Shown here piece after piece: positions 44,909-53,682 of a stretch of 64,000 bases of DNA (its first letter is position 1; every line of letters begins with the position of its first letter). This stretch comes from Rikenellaceae bacterium (lineage in GTDB: Bacteria; Bacteroidota; Bacteroidia; Bacteroidales; Rikenellaceae): contig JAJBVT010000033.1 in NCBI GenBank assembly GCA_020859685.1, positions 8,467-72,466 of the forward strand, read 5' to 3'. A program made the position numbers and the translations under genes. The notes beneath the pieces were generated by a model. That model searched no databases. It was not told the origin of the DNA and saw only the letters and a list, made by a program, of their open reading frames with translations.

Positions 44909-45536
44909 TTTATATGATTATATTTTCGGTAATTTAATTCGTACTTACAGTCAATAGTTTAAATATACGTTACGTGCCGGTGAAGAGTTGGCGGACAGCT
45001 GTAAACAGCCAGCGTCAATTTAGTTATCCCTTAATTTTTTATAACAAGGTTATTAATCCGGGCGTGGCGGCAACATCACTAATTATAATCGCCGGGGTTG
45101 AATACAGATATCAATTCCGATTACCGGTTACTCCCGTCGGCAAACTCCGTTCCATCTGTAAACCGGCCCGTCCGATTTCCGAATAATCCCCCTGCCGCCG
45201 GGTCAGGCCATATTCTGCCGCCGTTCTATCCTTTGCCTGCCGCACTGTTCCGGCCCCCAAGTAAACGGTCGCAATCACCGGCTCTTTTCCCTTCTTACAA
45301 CCATCATCCGGGAAAGACGGTTTCCGGGTATCCCTGCCGCCGGGTCCTGCCATATTTATGCCGTGCCTCTAAAATACCCGCGCTAGCCGTGTACATCACT
45401 CTTATATGTCCCGTCATACGATACCGGACGGCGGCGGTTCCCATTCCCGGCCTCCACATGGCATCGACGGTACCGATAGCTCCCGGGCCACGGGTAGTTT
45501 CGGTTCGCCGGTATGATTCCGGTCCCGAAACGATTG
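44909..45536. other. Intergenic region between M23 peptidase gene and recX
   Basis: About 630 bp with no supported gene. The left ~200 bp are AT-rich and could hold the promoter of the M23 gene (TATATTTA near 44965 is close to a -7 box). The rest is GC-rich with frames in several registers but no recognisable protein; it could be decayed coding DNA. Confidence 0.4.
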
Positions 45537-46022
45537 TCACTCTTCCCCGACTAGTCCCTCCACGGCGTCAAACACTTCGCCGTAAGGGTAACCCAGTCCG
45601 GCCCCGTATCGAACGAGTTTGGTCCGCAGGTCGTGCAGGTCCTTATATTTTGTTTTCGCTTTTTTCTTCTCCAGCAATTCCGCCAGCCTTCCCGGGCCGC
45701 CCTTCGTACCGCCGTGTTCGGCCATCGCACGGTCGATTATTTCAGGCGGGACGCCCTTGTCCGCGAGACCTTTCCGAATCTTGTACGGACCCCAGCCGCT
45801 GAACGACATCCGGTCGCGGACATAGCACCCGGCAAACCGCTCGTCATCGATAAATTTTGCCGCAATTAGTTTCTCCAGCACCGCATCCCTTTCACCCTCC
45901 GGCACACCCCAGCGGTGCATCAACTTCCGTGCGTCGCCGCTCGATTTCTCGGCCCGAGAACAGAGCCGCATCAGTGACGACAAAGCCTGGGCAGCGGTTT
46001 TTGTTCTCCTCTCAACCGGCAT
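45537..46022 (-). CDS. recX: Regulatory protein RecX
   Basis: A 161-residue RecX. Three tandem three-helix repeats are visible (ALSSLMRLCSRAEKSSGDAR; VLEKLIAAKFIDDERFAGCY; ISFGW-like MSFSGWGPYKIRKGLADKG), with DDERFA and the SGWGPYKIR motif diagnostic for the family. RecX caps or disassembles RecA filaments. Its start codon overlaps the prmC stop by 11 nt, so the two genes are one unit. RecA is not in the window. Confidence 0.92.
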   Translation of the reverse strand: MPVERRTKTAAQALSSLMRLCSRAEKSSGDARKLMHRWGVPEGERDAVLEKLIAAKFIDDERFAGCYVRDRMSFSGWGPYKIRKGLADKGVPPEIIDRAMAEHGGTKGGPGRLAELLEKKKAKTKYKDLHDLRTKLVRYGAGLGYPYGEVFDAVEGLVGEE

Positions 46023-46875
46023 CTTCCACCGTTTTAACGCCCCGTACCATTCTGTCGCGACCGTGGATATCCCGGCGGACCTCGATATCTCCTAACCCGC
46101 TCCATTCCAGCAGGTCGGCCACATCGCCCGCGAAATCGCGGTGTACCTCGAAATAGACAGCGCCGCCCGGAGCGAGGTTTTCGGCGGCGAACGGCGCTAT
46201 GGCACGGTAAAACAGCAGTGGGTCGTCGTCCGGCACGAACAGAGCCACGGCCGGTTCATACCCCTTCACATTGATATGGATATCGGCGGCCTCCGAAGCC
46301 GGAATATAGGGCGGGTTTGAAACTATTACATCGTACGGCCCCTGCGCTGCCGATGCTTTCCGGCCCTCTATGGCAAGGATATCGCACTGGCGGAAATCCA
46401 CCTCCGCGTCGTGCAGTCCGGCATTTCGCCGGGCTACGTCAAGGGCTTCGGCCGAAATATCCACGGCCGTCACATGCGCCCCGGCGAGCTTCCGGGCCAG
46501 CGCGACTGCTATCGCCCCGCTTCCTGTGCCGATATCGAGCACACGGGCGCCCGGCCCCGCATCGGATACCACCCACCGAACGAGTTCCTCCGTCTCGGGC
46601 CGCGGCACGAGGGCCCCCTCCCCGATTTCGAATTTAAGCCCGCAGAACCAGGCACAGCCCGTAATATACTGTACCGGCCTTCCGGCGGCCAGCTCCTCCA
46701 ATATCGCGTCCAATCCGGCGGCATCCACCTCCCGGTGCCGGTCCAGTGCGTAGGATGCCCGGTCGATACCGAAACTCTCCTCCAGTATAAAAAAGGCGAT
46801 TGCGCTCGCCTCACCTATTCCGTAGAGGTTAAGTGCGCACCGGTGCAATGCGTCATATAGTCGGTCGGCGGTCAT
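46012..46875 (-). CDS. prmC: Release factor glutamine methyltransferase PrmC
   Basis: A 287-residue methyltransferase: N-terminal helical domain, SAM site ARVLDIGTGSGAIAVALAR, and the catalytic NPPY motif in DVIVSNPPYIPASEA. It methylates the Gln of the GGQ motif in release factors RF1 and RF2. The start MTADRLYDAL is chosen because a TATATTTG box lies just upstream; an ATG six codons earlier would precede that box. The resulting mRNA would be leaderless. First gene of prmC-recX. Confidence 0.94.
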   Translation of the reverse strand: MTADRLYDALHRCALNLYGIGEASAIAFFILEESFGIDRASYALDRHREVDAAGLDAILEELAAGRPVQYITGCAWFCGLKFEIGEGALVPRPETEELVRWVVSDAGPGARVLDIGTGSGAIAVALARKLAGAHVTAVDISAEALDVARRNAGLHDAEVDFRQCDILAIEGRKASAAQGPYDVIVSNPPYIPASEAADIHINVKGYEPAVALFVPDDDPLLFYRAIAPFAAENLAPGGAVYFEVHRDFAGDVADLLEWSGLGDIEVRRDIHGRDRMVRGVKTVEDAG

Positions 46876-46880
46876 GGACG

Positions 46881-46888
46881 CAAATATA
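46881..46888 (-). promoter_or_regulatory. -7 box of prmC-recX
   Basis: TATATTTG on the minus strand, its last base 6 nt before the prmC ATG. The expected transcription start falls on the A of the ATG. Confidence 0.65.
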
Positions 46889-47011
46889 GCCAATTACCCG
46901 AATACGCACCACTTTCCGGGTAAACGTTCGAGGGTAATCCGCCAAATTTTTCTATATTACAGCCCCGGCGCCACCCCGCATGGGTTCACTCCGTTCGGAA
47001 TCACATAATAT

Positions 47012-47302
47012 ATGGCATACAGGCTGACTAAAGACGAACTCCGGATAATCGAGCAGACCAAGCGCGAAGGGGAATTCGCGCATAGCACCGACAACCTCTC
47101 CCCGGAAGAAAACGCACCCGCTGCCACCGACCCGATAAACGACCGGTTCTGTGACAGTCCACCGGCTCCCGACAACACCGAAACCCGGGCCGAAGACAAA
47201 CCTCCCGGCCTTATGGCGATTTTCAAACCTTATATTTTCTTTACGGGAATGATTTTGGCGATACTGGTCGCCATTGCGATTCTGCTCACTTTAACTCCTT
47301 GA
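47012..47302 (+). CDS. Small tail-anchored membrane protein
   Basis: A 96-residue protein of unknown function. A hydrophilic N-terminal ~68 residues (MAYRLTKDELRIIEQTKREG, then Pro/Asp/Glu-rich) precede one C-terminal hydrophobic helix (YIFFTGMILAILVAIAILLT) that ends at the stop codon, so it is probably tail-anchored. It is divergent from prmC. The single long helix and clear amphipathic start make it a likely gene, though no family is recognised. Confidence 0.6.
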   Translation: MAYRLTKDELRIIEQTKREGEFAHSTDNLSPEENAPAATDPINDRFCDSPPAPDNTETRAEDKPPGLMAIFKPYIFFTGMILAILVAIAILLTLTP

Positions 47303-47353
47303 GCCGTTACCCGGAACCGGGTCAACTAACCTCTCGGAAACCTATCCGGTGAG

Positions 47354-47776
47354 CTAATTCTCCACCGGCCCGTACCGGCGCCCTGCGACGGTCAGCCCAC
47401 CCCACTGATTCACCTCATAAGCATCGCTCGAATACGGCCGTCCGTCGGCATTAACGATAAGTGTGGCCGGGAACGGCGGGGAATCCCTGATACTGTCCGA
47501 ATCGGGAAACGTATTGGTAACGGCATAGACCCAAACTTCTATATAATTACACGGGGGACTTTCGACACACGCCTTCCGGGCCGCCGCATCGAAGCCCGGC
47601 GGAGCCGTCCGCCCCGGAGCGGTATCGAGGTCGTAAATTCGGTCGGTAAAATTTGTGAACGACAGACTGTTGCCCTCGCCGTCGAAACCGACTACCATAA
47701 TATAGATGTTAAACCGCCACCATTCCGGACAGCCGCAAACCAGTTCCACAGAGTATCTCGTCAGTTCCGTAACCAT
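47354..47776 (-). CDS. Hypothetical protein
   Basis: A 140-residue protein that I do not recognise. It has no signal peptide or membrane helix. It carries four cysteines (two in LVCGCPEWW and two in KACVESPPCNY) and many aromatic residues, and could be a small folded beta protein (YIMVVGFDGEGNSLSFTNFT). It converges on the small membrane protein gene. It may be a real lineage-specific gene; evidence is limited to length and composition. Confidence 0.5.
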   Translation of the reverse strand: MVTELTRYSVELVCGCPEWWRFNIYIMVVGFDGEGNSLSFTNFTDRIYDLDTAPGRTAPPGFDAAARKACVESPPCNYIEVWVYAVTNTFPDSDSIRDSPPFPATLIVNADGRPYSSDAYEVNQWGGLTVAGRRYGPVEN

Positions 47777-47853
47777 ATAATAAAGGGTATATTAGGGGTC
47801 CTCATCCACAAAGGTAAAAACTATTATCTGCTTACCACAAAAATCAGGAAAAC

Positions 47854-47884
47854 TTTGTATTTACGCTAATAATATATACCTTTG
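47854..47884 (+). promoter_or_regulatory. Promoter of the yceD-rpmF-plsX-fabH operon
   Basis: TTTG (47854-47857), a 19-nt spacer and TACCTTTG (47877-47884) fully match the Bacteroidetes consensus. It fixes the yceD start at the ATG at 47906, since an in-frame TTG at 47882 lies within the box. Confidence 0.85.
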
Positions 47885-47905
47885 TGTCCTATTTTTTGCG
47901 GGATA

Positions 47906-48478
47906 ATGAACGTTATCAGGAAATACGATATAGCCTACAAGGGATTAGGTGAGGGTAGGCATGAATTCGGGTTCGAAACGGACGATGAGTTCTTTTCCGC
48001 ATTCGCCAATCCCGAGATTCTGGGAGGTCACGCAACCGCAAAGGTTATACTGGAGAAGCTGCCCGCTTCGCTGAGGCTGGAGTTTACTATCCGGGGCGAG
48101 ATTGCGGTCGAATGCGACCGGTGTCTCGAAGAGTGCCGCCTGCCGGTGGATTACCGGGGGGAGCTTACCGTGAAGTTCACCGACGAGCCCCTTAGCGAGG
48201 GCGAACGGTACGACGGTGAGGTAATGTGGCTGGGCCACGGTGAAGGGGTGCTGAACGTGGCGCAATATATATATGAGAGCATCGTGCTGTCCCTTCCCTA
48301 CCAGCAGGTGCATCCCGAGGACGAGGAGGGCCGCAGCGGTTGTAACCCTGAAATGCTGGAAAAGTTCCGGATTGTAACCGAGGAGGAGTTTGAACGGTTG
48401 ACCGGTCCCGAGGAGCAGGCGATGGTAGATAATCCCGAATGGGAAAAGTTACGCAAACTTAAAGAAGGAATGGAGTAG
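47906..48478 (+). CDS. YceD/DUF177 family protein
   Basis: A 190-residue DUF177 (YceD) protein with the central ECDRCLEECRLPVDYRGEL motif and Cys pairs typical of the family, plus the C-terminal DNPEWEKLRKL common in Bacteroidetes members. YceD is linked to 23S rRNA accumulation and almost always precedes rpmF, as here (152 nt). First gene of an operon that continues with rpmF, plsX and fabH. Confidence 0.9.
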   Translation: MNVIRKYDIAYKGLGEGRHEFGFETDDEFFSAFANPEILGGHATAKVILEKLPASLRLEFTIRGEIAVECDRCLEECRLPVDYRGELTVKFTDEPLSEGERYDGEVMWLGHGEGVLNVAQYIYESIVLSLPYQQVHPEDEEGRSGCNPEMLEKFRIVTEEEFERLTGPEEQAMVDNPEWEKLRKLKEGME

Positions 48479-48629
48479 CGCCCCGCCTGTATGTCGGGAA
48501 ATAACGCTATCTTTGCCGTCGGCAATTACCGGAAATAGTCTTACGGAGTTATACCGGGTAACCGGGAAGACTATTAAACGCGGCGCCTTCACGAAAATGA
48601 TATTAGAAACTTTAAGAATATAACGAGCA

Positions 48630-48812
48630 ATGGCACATCCTAAACACAAGGTCTCTTCGACGAGAAGGGACAAGAGAAGAACCCACTATAAAGCAGCCAT
48701 ACCCACCATCGCGGCATGCGGAAACTGCGGTACCGCGGTGTTGTACCACAGGGTTTGCCCCGAGTGCGGTTTTTACCGCGGCAAGCTGGCAATCGACAAG
48801 AAGGCGGAGTAA
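48630..48812 (+). CDS. rpmF: 50S ribosomal protein L32
   Basis: A 60-residue L32: basic N-terminus MAHPKHKVSSTRRDKRRTHY and a zinc ribbon with CGNCG and CPECG, so this is the zinc-binding form. It belongs to the large ribosomal subunit. Its place between yceD and the lipid genes plsX-fabH is conserved in many bacteria and couples ribosome and membrane synthesis. Confidence 0.97.
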   Translation: MAHPKHKVSSTRRDKRRTHYKAAIPTIAACGNCGTAVLYHRVCPECGFYRGKLAIDKKAE

Positions 48813-48882
48813 TACCGCCCGGTAACGTCCCGCCCCACCGCACGAGCGGTCCACAGAGTTTGTTTTACCTGACCACCACAGT

Positions 48883-49827
48883 ATGCTGAGAATCGGTATA
48901 GATGCCATGGGAGGTGATTTCGCCCCCGAAGCCGTAGTAAAAGGCGCGATAGCCGCCTCGAGGGAACTTCCGGAAGGGAGTACCATCGTACTTTTCGGCG
49001 ACCAGGGGGAGATCGGGGCAATACTTGCCGCGGAAAACCATCCCGCGGATGCCTTCGAGATAGTGCACACCACCGAGGTTATCGGTATGAACGAGCATCC
49101 TGCGCAGGCATTCGTAAAGAAGACCGATTCGAGCGTCGTGGTGGGTTTTCACCACCTGCAGGCCGGAAAGATAGACGGCTTCGCCAGCGCCGGGAACACG
49201 GGCGCCATACTGGTGGGCAGCATGCAGGTGATGAAGCAGATCGAGGGGGTTATACGCCCGGCCATATCCGCCCAGATACATACCAGCAACGGCCGTTCGT
49301 TTCTCCTGCTGGACGTCGGTCTCAACGTCGACTGTAAGCCGGAGGTGCTTTATCAGTACGCCGTTATCGGCAACGCCTACGCCCAGAACATAATGAAACT
49401 GGAGAGTCCGCGAGTGGCCCTGCTCAGTATCGGTGAGGAAAAGGAGAAAGGCAATATAGCGTCCAAGGCTGCTTACGAGCTGATGGAACAGGGCGACCAG
49501 TTCCGTTTCGTGGGGAATGTGGAATCGAAGTATATCTTCACCGGCGAGTTGGCCGACGTGGTGGTATGCGACGGCTTCGTGGGGAATATAATCCTCAAAC
49601 AGGCCGAGGGCTTTTACGAGATTGCCAAGGCCAACGGGGTGGACGACCCGTATATCAACAAGCTCAACTACGAAATAGTGGGCGGCACGCCCGTGCTCGG
49701 TATCAACGGCAACGTGATGGTAGGCCACGGCTGTTCCAGCCCGTTCGCCATAAAAAACATGATACTCCAGACCGAGAAGACCATCAGGGGCAGGCTCGTC
49801 CGGAAACTTTGCGAAATTTTCAATTAA
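48883..49827 (+). CDS. plsX: Phosphate acyltransferase PlsX
   Basis: A 314-residue PlsX starting [20 protein letters not shown], the family signature, with [13 protein letters not shown]-like [14 protein letters not shown] and YKPG-type motifs, and the C-terminal [18 protein letters not shown]. It converts acyl-ACP and phosphate to acyl-phosphate for phospholipid synthesis (used by PlsY). Peripheral membrane enzyme. Its stop overlaps the fabH start in TAATG, so translation is coupled. Confidence 0.96.
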   Translation: MLRIGIDAMGGDFAPEAVVKGAIAASRELPEGSTIVLFGDQGEIGAILAAENHPADAFEIVHTTEVIGMNEHPAQAFVKKTDSSVVVGFHHLQAGKIDGFASAGNTGAILVGSMQVMKQIEGVIRPAISAQIHTSNGRSFLLLDVGLNVDCKPEVLYQYAVIGNAYAQNIMKLESPRVALLSIGEEKEKGNIASKAAYELMEQGDQFRFVGNVESKYIFTGELADVVVCDGFVGNIILKQAEGFYEIAKANGVDDPYINKLNYEIVGGTPVLGINGNVMVGHGCSSPFAIKNMILQTEKTIRGRLVRKLCEIFN

Positions 49828-50837
49828 TGTCAAAAATTACAGCCGCCATAACCGGGGTGGGCGCATACCTGCCCGACTACATCCTCGATAATATCGAACT
49901 GAGCCGGATGGTCGATACCTCCGACGAGTGGATTATGACCCGTATCGGCATCAAGACACGCCATATACTTAAAGGCGAGGGCCTCGGCACCTCGTATCTC
50001 GGCGAACACGCGGTAAGGGACCTGCTGGAAAAGACCAATACCGACCCGCTGGACGTGGATATGATAATCTGCGCCACGGTTACCCCCGATATGTTTTTCC
50101 CCTCCACCGCCAACCTTATAGCACATAAGACGGGGCTCAAAAACGCCTTCGGTTACGATATGTCCGCGGCGTGCAGCGGTTTTCTTTTCGCTCTAACCAC
50201 AGCGAGCAAGATGGTGGAATCGGGGTTCGTGAAGAAGGCCATCGTGGTAGGCGCCGATAAGATGTCGTCTATCGTGGATTACGAGGACCGCAGCACCTGT
50301 CCCATTTTCGGCGACGGAGCCGGGGCTGTATTGGTGGAACCCAATACGGAGGGCCTCGGCCTTATCGACGCCGAACTGCATTCGGACGGTGGCAGGGCGC
50401 AGCATCTCTATATGAAAGCCGGCGGTTCGGCATATCCGCCGACCATAGAAACCGTGCAGAACAAGTGGCACCATATCCATCAGGAGGGTCAGGTGGTATT
50501 CAAAGCGGCCGTATCCAATATGGGCGACGTTTCGACTGCAATTATGGAGAGGAACCGTTTGGCGATAGACGACGTAGCCTACCTCGTGCCGCATCAGGCC
50601 AATATGCGTATAATCGACGCCACGGCAAAACGTATAGGGCTGCCGGCGGATAAGTGTATGATAAATATAGATAAGTTCGGAAATACCACCGCGGCCACTC
50701 TGCCGCTCTGTCTGTGGGATTACGAGAGTCGATTGAAGAAGGGCGACAATCTTATTCTGGCCACGTTCGGCGGAGGTTACACATGGGGTGCGGCCTACGT
50801 CAAATGGGCCTACGACGGCGGGGATTTCTCGCGGTAG
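49827..50837 (+). CDS. fabH: 3-oxoacyl-ACP synthase III (FabH)
   Basis: A 336-residue KAS III. Catalytic Cys116 is in DMSAACSGF; His and Asn are in VPHQANMRI and FGNTTAAT. It condenses acetyl-CoA with malonyl-ACP to start fatty-acid chains; branched primers are possible in this phylum. The start at the TAATG overlap with plsX gives the standard N-terminus [15 protein letters not shown]; a longer reading overlaps plsX and is rejected. Last gene of the operon. Confidence 0.96.
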   Translation: MSKITAAITGVGAYLPDYILDNIELSRMVDTSDEWIMTRIGIKTRHILKGEGLGTSYLGEHAVRDLLEKTNTDPLDVDMIICATVTPDMFFPSTANLIAHKTGLKNAFGYDMSAACSGFLFALTTASKMVESGFVKKAIVVGADKMSSIVDYEDRSTCPIFGDGAGAVLVEPNTEGLGLIDAELHSDGGRAQHLYMKAGGSAYPPTIETVQNKWHHIHQEGQVVFKAAVSNMGDVSTAIMERNRLAIDDVAYLVPHQANMRIIDATAKRIGLPADKCMINIDKFGNTTAATLPLCLWDYESRLKKGDNLILATFGGGYTWGAAYVKWAYDGGDFSR

Positions 50838-50995
50838 ATCTCCGCTGACTGCTCCCGATAACGGTACGGCCTGAAGGAGAGGATTCCTTGATTTGAGAAT
50901 AAGGTCTATACCCGGTAAATATTCGGTAACGGCAGGTAGAGCTTGTATTTATAAAAAGTATCCGGCCAGCAGTCCGGGACAAATACCGGAGGCAG

Positions 50996-51027
50996 TTTGC
51001 CAAATTAAAGGATAGTTGTTATCTTAG
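50996..51027 (+). promoter_or_regulatory. Promoter of tRNA-Arg
   Basis: TTTG (50996-50999), a 20-nt spacer and TATCTTAG (51020-51027), one base off the TAnnTTTG consensus. The expected start is about 58 nt before the mature tRNA. Confidence 0.6.
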
Positions 51028-51091
51028 CCGCCCAAAGGCGCATCCGTCAAGATTGAGAGGCATATGCCCGGCGTACCGGGAAGGAGATAAT

Positions 51092-51163
51092 GGTTCCATA
51101 GTTCAAGGGATAGAACGGAAGTTTCCTAAACTTCAGATTCTGGTTCGAGTCCAGGTGGAACTA
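51092..51163 (+). tRNA. tRNA-Arg (CCU anticodon)
   Basis: A 72-nt cloverleaf. The acceptor stem is GGTTCCA with TGGAACT (one G-U pair), then U8 and A9, D stem GTTC/GAAC, anticodon stem GAAGT/ACTTC with loop TTCCTAA, T arm CTGG TTCGAGT CCAG, discriminator A. CCA is not encoded. It is a likely integration site, because a truncated integrase lies 145 nt downstream. Confidence 0.92.
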
Positions 51164-51204
51164 CAAGGCCCCAGAGCGGTATAACCACGATTTAAGGGCA
51201 TTAC

Positions 51205-51231
51205 AACGGCAGAAATCTACTGCCGTTTTTT
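51205..51231 (+). terminator. Terminator after tRNA-Arg
   Basis: AACGGCAG, a 7-nt loop, CTGCCGTT and a run of T. Rho-independent form. Confidence 0.85.
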
Positions 51232-51307
51232 CATTTATATACACATAGTTTTTACTTTTGTTTGCAAATGTTGTCCAAATGTTGTCCAAAAATAAAGGGG
51301 TTAATTA

Positions 51308-51409
51308 ATGGCTTCCGTATCGTTTAAAGCGGTAGTATATTTCGGCCACCGGAAAAAGGACGGGACTTATAATACGAGGCGTAAAATAACAATATATGGA
51401 CAGGCTTAA
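51308..51409 (+). pseudogene. Truncated tyrosine recombinase (integrase) N-terminus
   Basis: The frame begins MASVSFKAVVYFGHRKKDGT, then YNTRRKITIYGQA and a stop. The SFKAVV...KKDGTYxxRxKIT pattern is the arm-binding N-terminus of Bacteroidetes tyrosine recombinases carried by integrative elements, which are normally about 400 residues. Homology seems to stop near 51395, where the alkylation-repair gene begins. Upstream there is a tandem ATGTTGTCCAAATGTTGTCC motif, a possible arm-site repeat. Together with the adjacent tRNA-Arg this marks the scar of a lost mobile element. Confidence 0.6.
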
Positions 51410-52085
51410 AAAGATAATAGAGTGGATGGGGACCTTGCGCAACCAGAAGAGTATCGAGGGGATGCAAAGGTTCGGGATAACCACCGGGAACGCCTTCGGT
51501 ATAAGCACCCCGACACTGGCGGCGATGGCGCGGGAACTGGGCCGGGACCAGCCGCTCGCCATCGAGTTGTGGGATACGGGAATACGCGAGGCCCGGATTC
51601 TGGCCGCTATGGTGGCCGACCCGGCCGGTTTCACCCCCGACCTGATGGACCGCTGGTGCGCCGACTTCAACTCGTGGGACATCTGCGACCAGGTCTGCAC
51701 CCGGGTGTTCCGTTACACGCCCTATGCCGATGAGAAGATACACGAATGGGCGCGGTCGGAGGAGGAATATGTCCGACGGGCGGCCTTCGCACTCATTGCG
51801 GCCACGGCCGTGAGCGATAAGAAGGCCCCTGACTGTCGTTTCGAAGCCTACCTGCCCCTCATCATCGAAGCCGGGGAAGACGACCGCAACTTCGTCCGCA
51901 AGGCCGTAAACTGGGCGCTACGGCAAATCGGCAAGCGCAGCCCGGGCCTCTGGTTCAAAGCCATCGCCACGGCCGAGGAGTTGATGGTAAGTCCGAATAA
52001 AACCAGCCGGTGGATAGGCAGCGATGCGACCCGTGAACTTACCGGGGAGAAGGTCATCCGCAGGCTCGACTTCGGGCAGGTGTAA
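51396..52085 (+). CDS. AlkD-like DNA alkylation repair protein
   Basis: A 229-residue all-helical HEAT-repeat protein of the AlkD/DNA alkylation repair family (GISTPTLAAMARELGRDQPL, ELWDTGIREARILAAMVADP, DRWCADFNSWDICDQVCTRV, FVRKAVNWALRQIGKRS). Family members excise or bind bulky and N3/N7-alkylated purines, using aromatic and acidic residues in the concave surface (W and D in NSWDICD). It sits directly at the integrase scar and its first codons may use sequence from the junction. Likely a single-gene unit. Confidence 0.87.
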   Translation: MDRLKKIIEWMGTLRNQKSIEGMQRFGITTGNAFGISTPTLAAMARELGRDQPLAIELWDTGIREARILAAMVADPAGFTPDLMDRWCADFNSWDICDQVCTRVFRYTPYADEKIHEWARSEEEYVRRAAFALIAATAVSDKKAPDCRFEAYLPLIIEAGEDDRNFVRKAVNWALRQIGKRSPGLWFKAIATAEELMVSPNKTSRWIGSDATRELTGEKVIRRLDFGQV

Positions 52086-52396
52086 GTCTTAACAAAACTG
52101 CGGGGCGAATTTAAAATATAGGTACAAAAACATTTTCAATGGCTTTGTATTCATAACCGTTCAAGACCACGGTGTGGCAGTCCACCGTCAGATGACGATA
52201 TTACCGATTTTATAGGTTCCGGTTTAATTGCACATGTAGGAGGTTTCTTTTCATGGCAATTGCGGTAACGCATTATCTTCTGCCATCCTCGGAGGAGCTA
52301 CGGATTATCTTTCCAACTAAAGTGACAACAATCACTAATTAAGGAGTAGCGTTCCGTCAAGGTTTACTATTTTTGTAATAAATAATACCAAATACG
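52086..52396. other. Intergenic region upstream of the Crp/Fnr gene
   Basis: About 310 bp, AT-richer than average. It contains a 29-codon frame (52254-52343) reading MAIAVTHYLLPSSEELRIIF then a short tail; it may be a gene fragment but shows no clear family. A hairpin-like GGTGTGGCAGTCCACC sits near 52181. The Crp/Fnr -7 box lies at the right end. Confidence 0.35.
52368..52375 (+). promoter_or_regulatory. -7 box of the Crp/Fnr gene
   Basis: TATTTTTG fits TAnnTTTG and ends 21 nt before the ATG. No -33 TTTG is evident, which would suit activator-dependent or autoregulated expression. Confidence 0.55.
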
Positions 52397-53068
52397 ATGG
52401 CTCGGAATCTTTACAAATGCTCTCTATTCAGTGGGATGGACAACACGAATATCGACAGAATATACCGGCATTACGGATTCCAAAGTACCTCTTATCCCGC
52501 AGGCGAGGTATTCGCAATCAAGGGGGCGAGGTATTCGAGCCTGCTCATTTTAGTATCGGGTATCGTAAGGGCCGAGACCACCGACAGGCAGGAAAATACG
52601 GTGAAGATCGAACGGATTACCCCCCCCTCGGTGATAATGCCCGTATTGCTCTATGCCGCCGATAACACCCTGCCGGTAAACCTTATGGCGAAGACTCCCA
52701 CTACGATAGTGTCCGTAACTAAAGAAAAGTTCACGGCACTGCTGACGGACGAGAAAGCGGTGCTCGAAAACTTCCTCAGTATTGTCAGCTCCCCGAACCG
52801 TTTCGCCAGCGATAATATCGTTTATTTAACTTTCAAAACCATCAAAGGTAAATTCGCGAACTACCTGCTCGACCTGGCGTCCCGCAACGGTTCCAACGAT
52901 TTCCACAACCCCCTCACTCAGGAACAGATGGCTGAGCTATTCGGCGTTACCCGCCCGGCACTGGCGCGGGCAATCGGGGAGCTGGCCGCCGAGGGTACGA
53001 TTTACGTCCGCGGGAAGAGAGTCGAGATTCTTTTTACAGAGAAACTGCGCCAGTACGCACGGAATTAA
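52397..53068 (+). CDS. Crp/Fnr family transcriptional regulator
   Basis: A 223-residue regulator with an N-terminal cyclic-nucleotide-type beta-barrel (about 15-120: SYPAGEVFAIKGARYSSLLI, LVSGIVRAETTD), a long dimer helix, and a C-terminal winged helix (about 150-220: LTQEQMAELFGVTRPALARA with recognition helix, then GTIYVRGKRVEIL). It lacks the N-terminal Cys cluster of Fnr and the Arg-Ser cAMP pocket of Crp, so its signal is unknown; heme, redox or metabolite sensing are possible. It stands just before the noncoding RNA cluster, making those RNAs candidate targets (inference). Confidence 0.9.
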   Translation: MARNLYKCSLFSGMDNTNIDRIYRHYGFQSTSYPAGEVFAIKGARYSSLLILVSGIVRAETTDRQENTVKIERITPPSVIMPVLLYAADNTLPVNLMAKTPTTIVSVTKEKFTALLTDEKAVLENFLSIVSSPNRFASDNIVYLTFKTIKGKFANYLLDLASRNGSNDFHNPLTQEQMAELFGVTRPALARAIGELAAEGTIYVRGKRVEILFTEKLRQYARN

Positions 53069-53072
53069 GCGA

Positions 53073-53162
53073 CTATTCCGTTACGGTTACCTTCTCTATT
53101 CCTTCCCCATAAATGCAGTCGCCTGCGGCAAATGTAAGCCGACCCCGTTCTGCTATCTCCAT
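53073..53162 (-). pseudogene. Short frame, possible gene remnant
   Basis: A 29-codon minus-strand frame reading MEIAERGRLTFAAGDCIYGE then GIEKVTVTE and a stop, with a beta-strand-like pattern resembling a protein C-terminus. No promoter or signal peptide is visible. It may be a gene stub or chance. Confidence 0.2.
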
Positions 53163-53251
53163 TCAGGAATGGCCGGGCCACACCCTCTCCGCTATCATCT
53201 ATGACGAACATCCCGCAATCAGGCCGTTGAGACGGTCCACCGCGGCCGGTA

Positions 53252-53282
53252 TTTTATTTTCAGAAAAGCCTGTGTAAATTTA
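53252..53282 (+). promoter_or_regulatory. Likely promoter of small RNA copy A
   Basis: TTTT (53252-53255), a 19-nt spacer and TAAATTTA (53275-53282), each one base off consensus. The predicted start is near 53289, just before the 5' hairpin of the RNA. Confidence 0.45.
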
Positions 53283-53288
53283 CGGGGC

Positions 53289-53456
53289 GTATACATTCGC
53301 AAAAAAACAGGGGCCGGCCCACTACGGACCGACCCCACTTCTAACTTAAATGTATAAAAGCGGTGTTTCACAACAGCGCAGACAGTCCGGTAATGGACCA
53401 CAAAACCGGTCTGCCGAAAGAAGGCTGTTACCCTCGGGTAGCGGCCTTACTTTTTA
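53289..53456 (+). ncRNA. Small RNA family, copy A
   Basis: About 168 nt with the same layout as copy B at 54.5 kb. A CAAAAA-preceded 5' hairpin (GGGGCCGG...CCGACCCC) is followed by an A-rich single strand. Then comes a 25-nt block at 53355-53379 identical to copy B and containing the small hairpin GCGGTGTTTCACAACAGCGC. A variable hairpin follows (GCAGAC...GTCTGC with inner GTCC/GGAC), and the terminator AAGGCTGTTACCC...GGGTAGCGGCCTT then ACTTTTT. The two RNAs keep the stems while the bases differ, which points to a conserved noncoding RNA rather than a coding repeat. Likely a trans-acting regulatory RNA; function unknown. Confidence 0.65.
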
Positions 53457-53677
53457 TCGGTGAAGCTAAAGTAGAAGTGGGGGTCAGGCGGGAATAATCC
53501 ACAAGACGTGGGCAATTCCGCCTGTAAGAGAGGTATCGCCAAACACCTGCCAACCAAACGGAGAAGGCCCACGCACAAACGCAGGCATCAGTCTGATTGC
53601 GTGTCGGTCGGCTTTCAAAAATTGGCGATTTTCTCTTACCACAACACAATAGCTAATGCTAACAACTAAAGTAATCT
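53440..53677 (-). ncRNA. Minus-strand structured RNA convergent with copy A
   Basis: Starts near 53677 from a good promoter. It folds into a long rod closed by GTAAGAGAAAATCGCC (53639-53624) and GGCGATACCTCTCTTAC (53540-53524), with inner stems AGCCGACC/GGTTGGC and CACGCA/TGCGTG. The hairpin CAGGCGGAATT...AATTCCCGCCTG-like (53524-53485) follows, and then the shared terminator of copy A. A closed rod with internal loops is reminiscent of 6S RNA, but I cannot confirm that. A 73-codon frame exists on this strand, but the palindromic structure and promoter favour a noncoding RNA. The 3' end is approximate. Confidence 0.5.
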
Positions 53678-53682
53678 TCCGA

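Noticed and set aside
45098-45802. 234-codon plus-strand frame
   Set aside because: Its right half is antisense to recX and the composition (Pro, Arg, Ser) is typical of an out-of-frame reading.
53428-53649. 73-codon minus-strand frame
   Set aside because: It coincides with a palindromic element driven by its own promoter; the stems explain the sequence better than a protein does.
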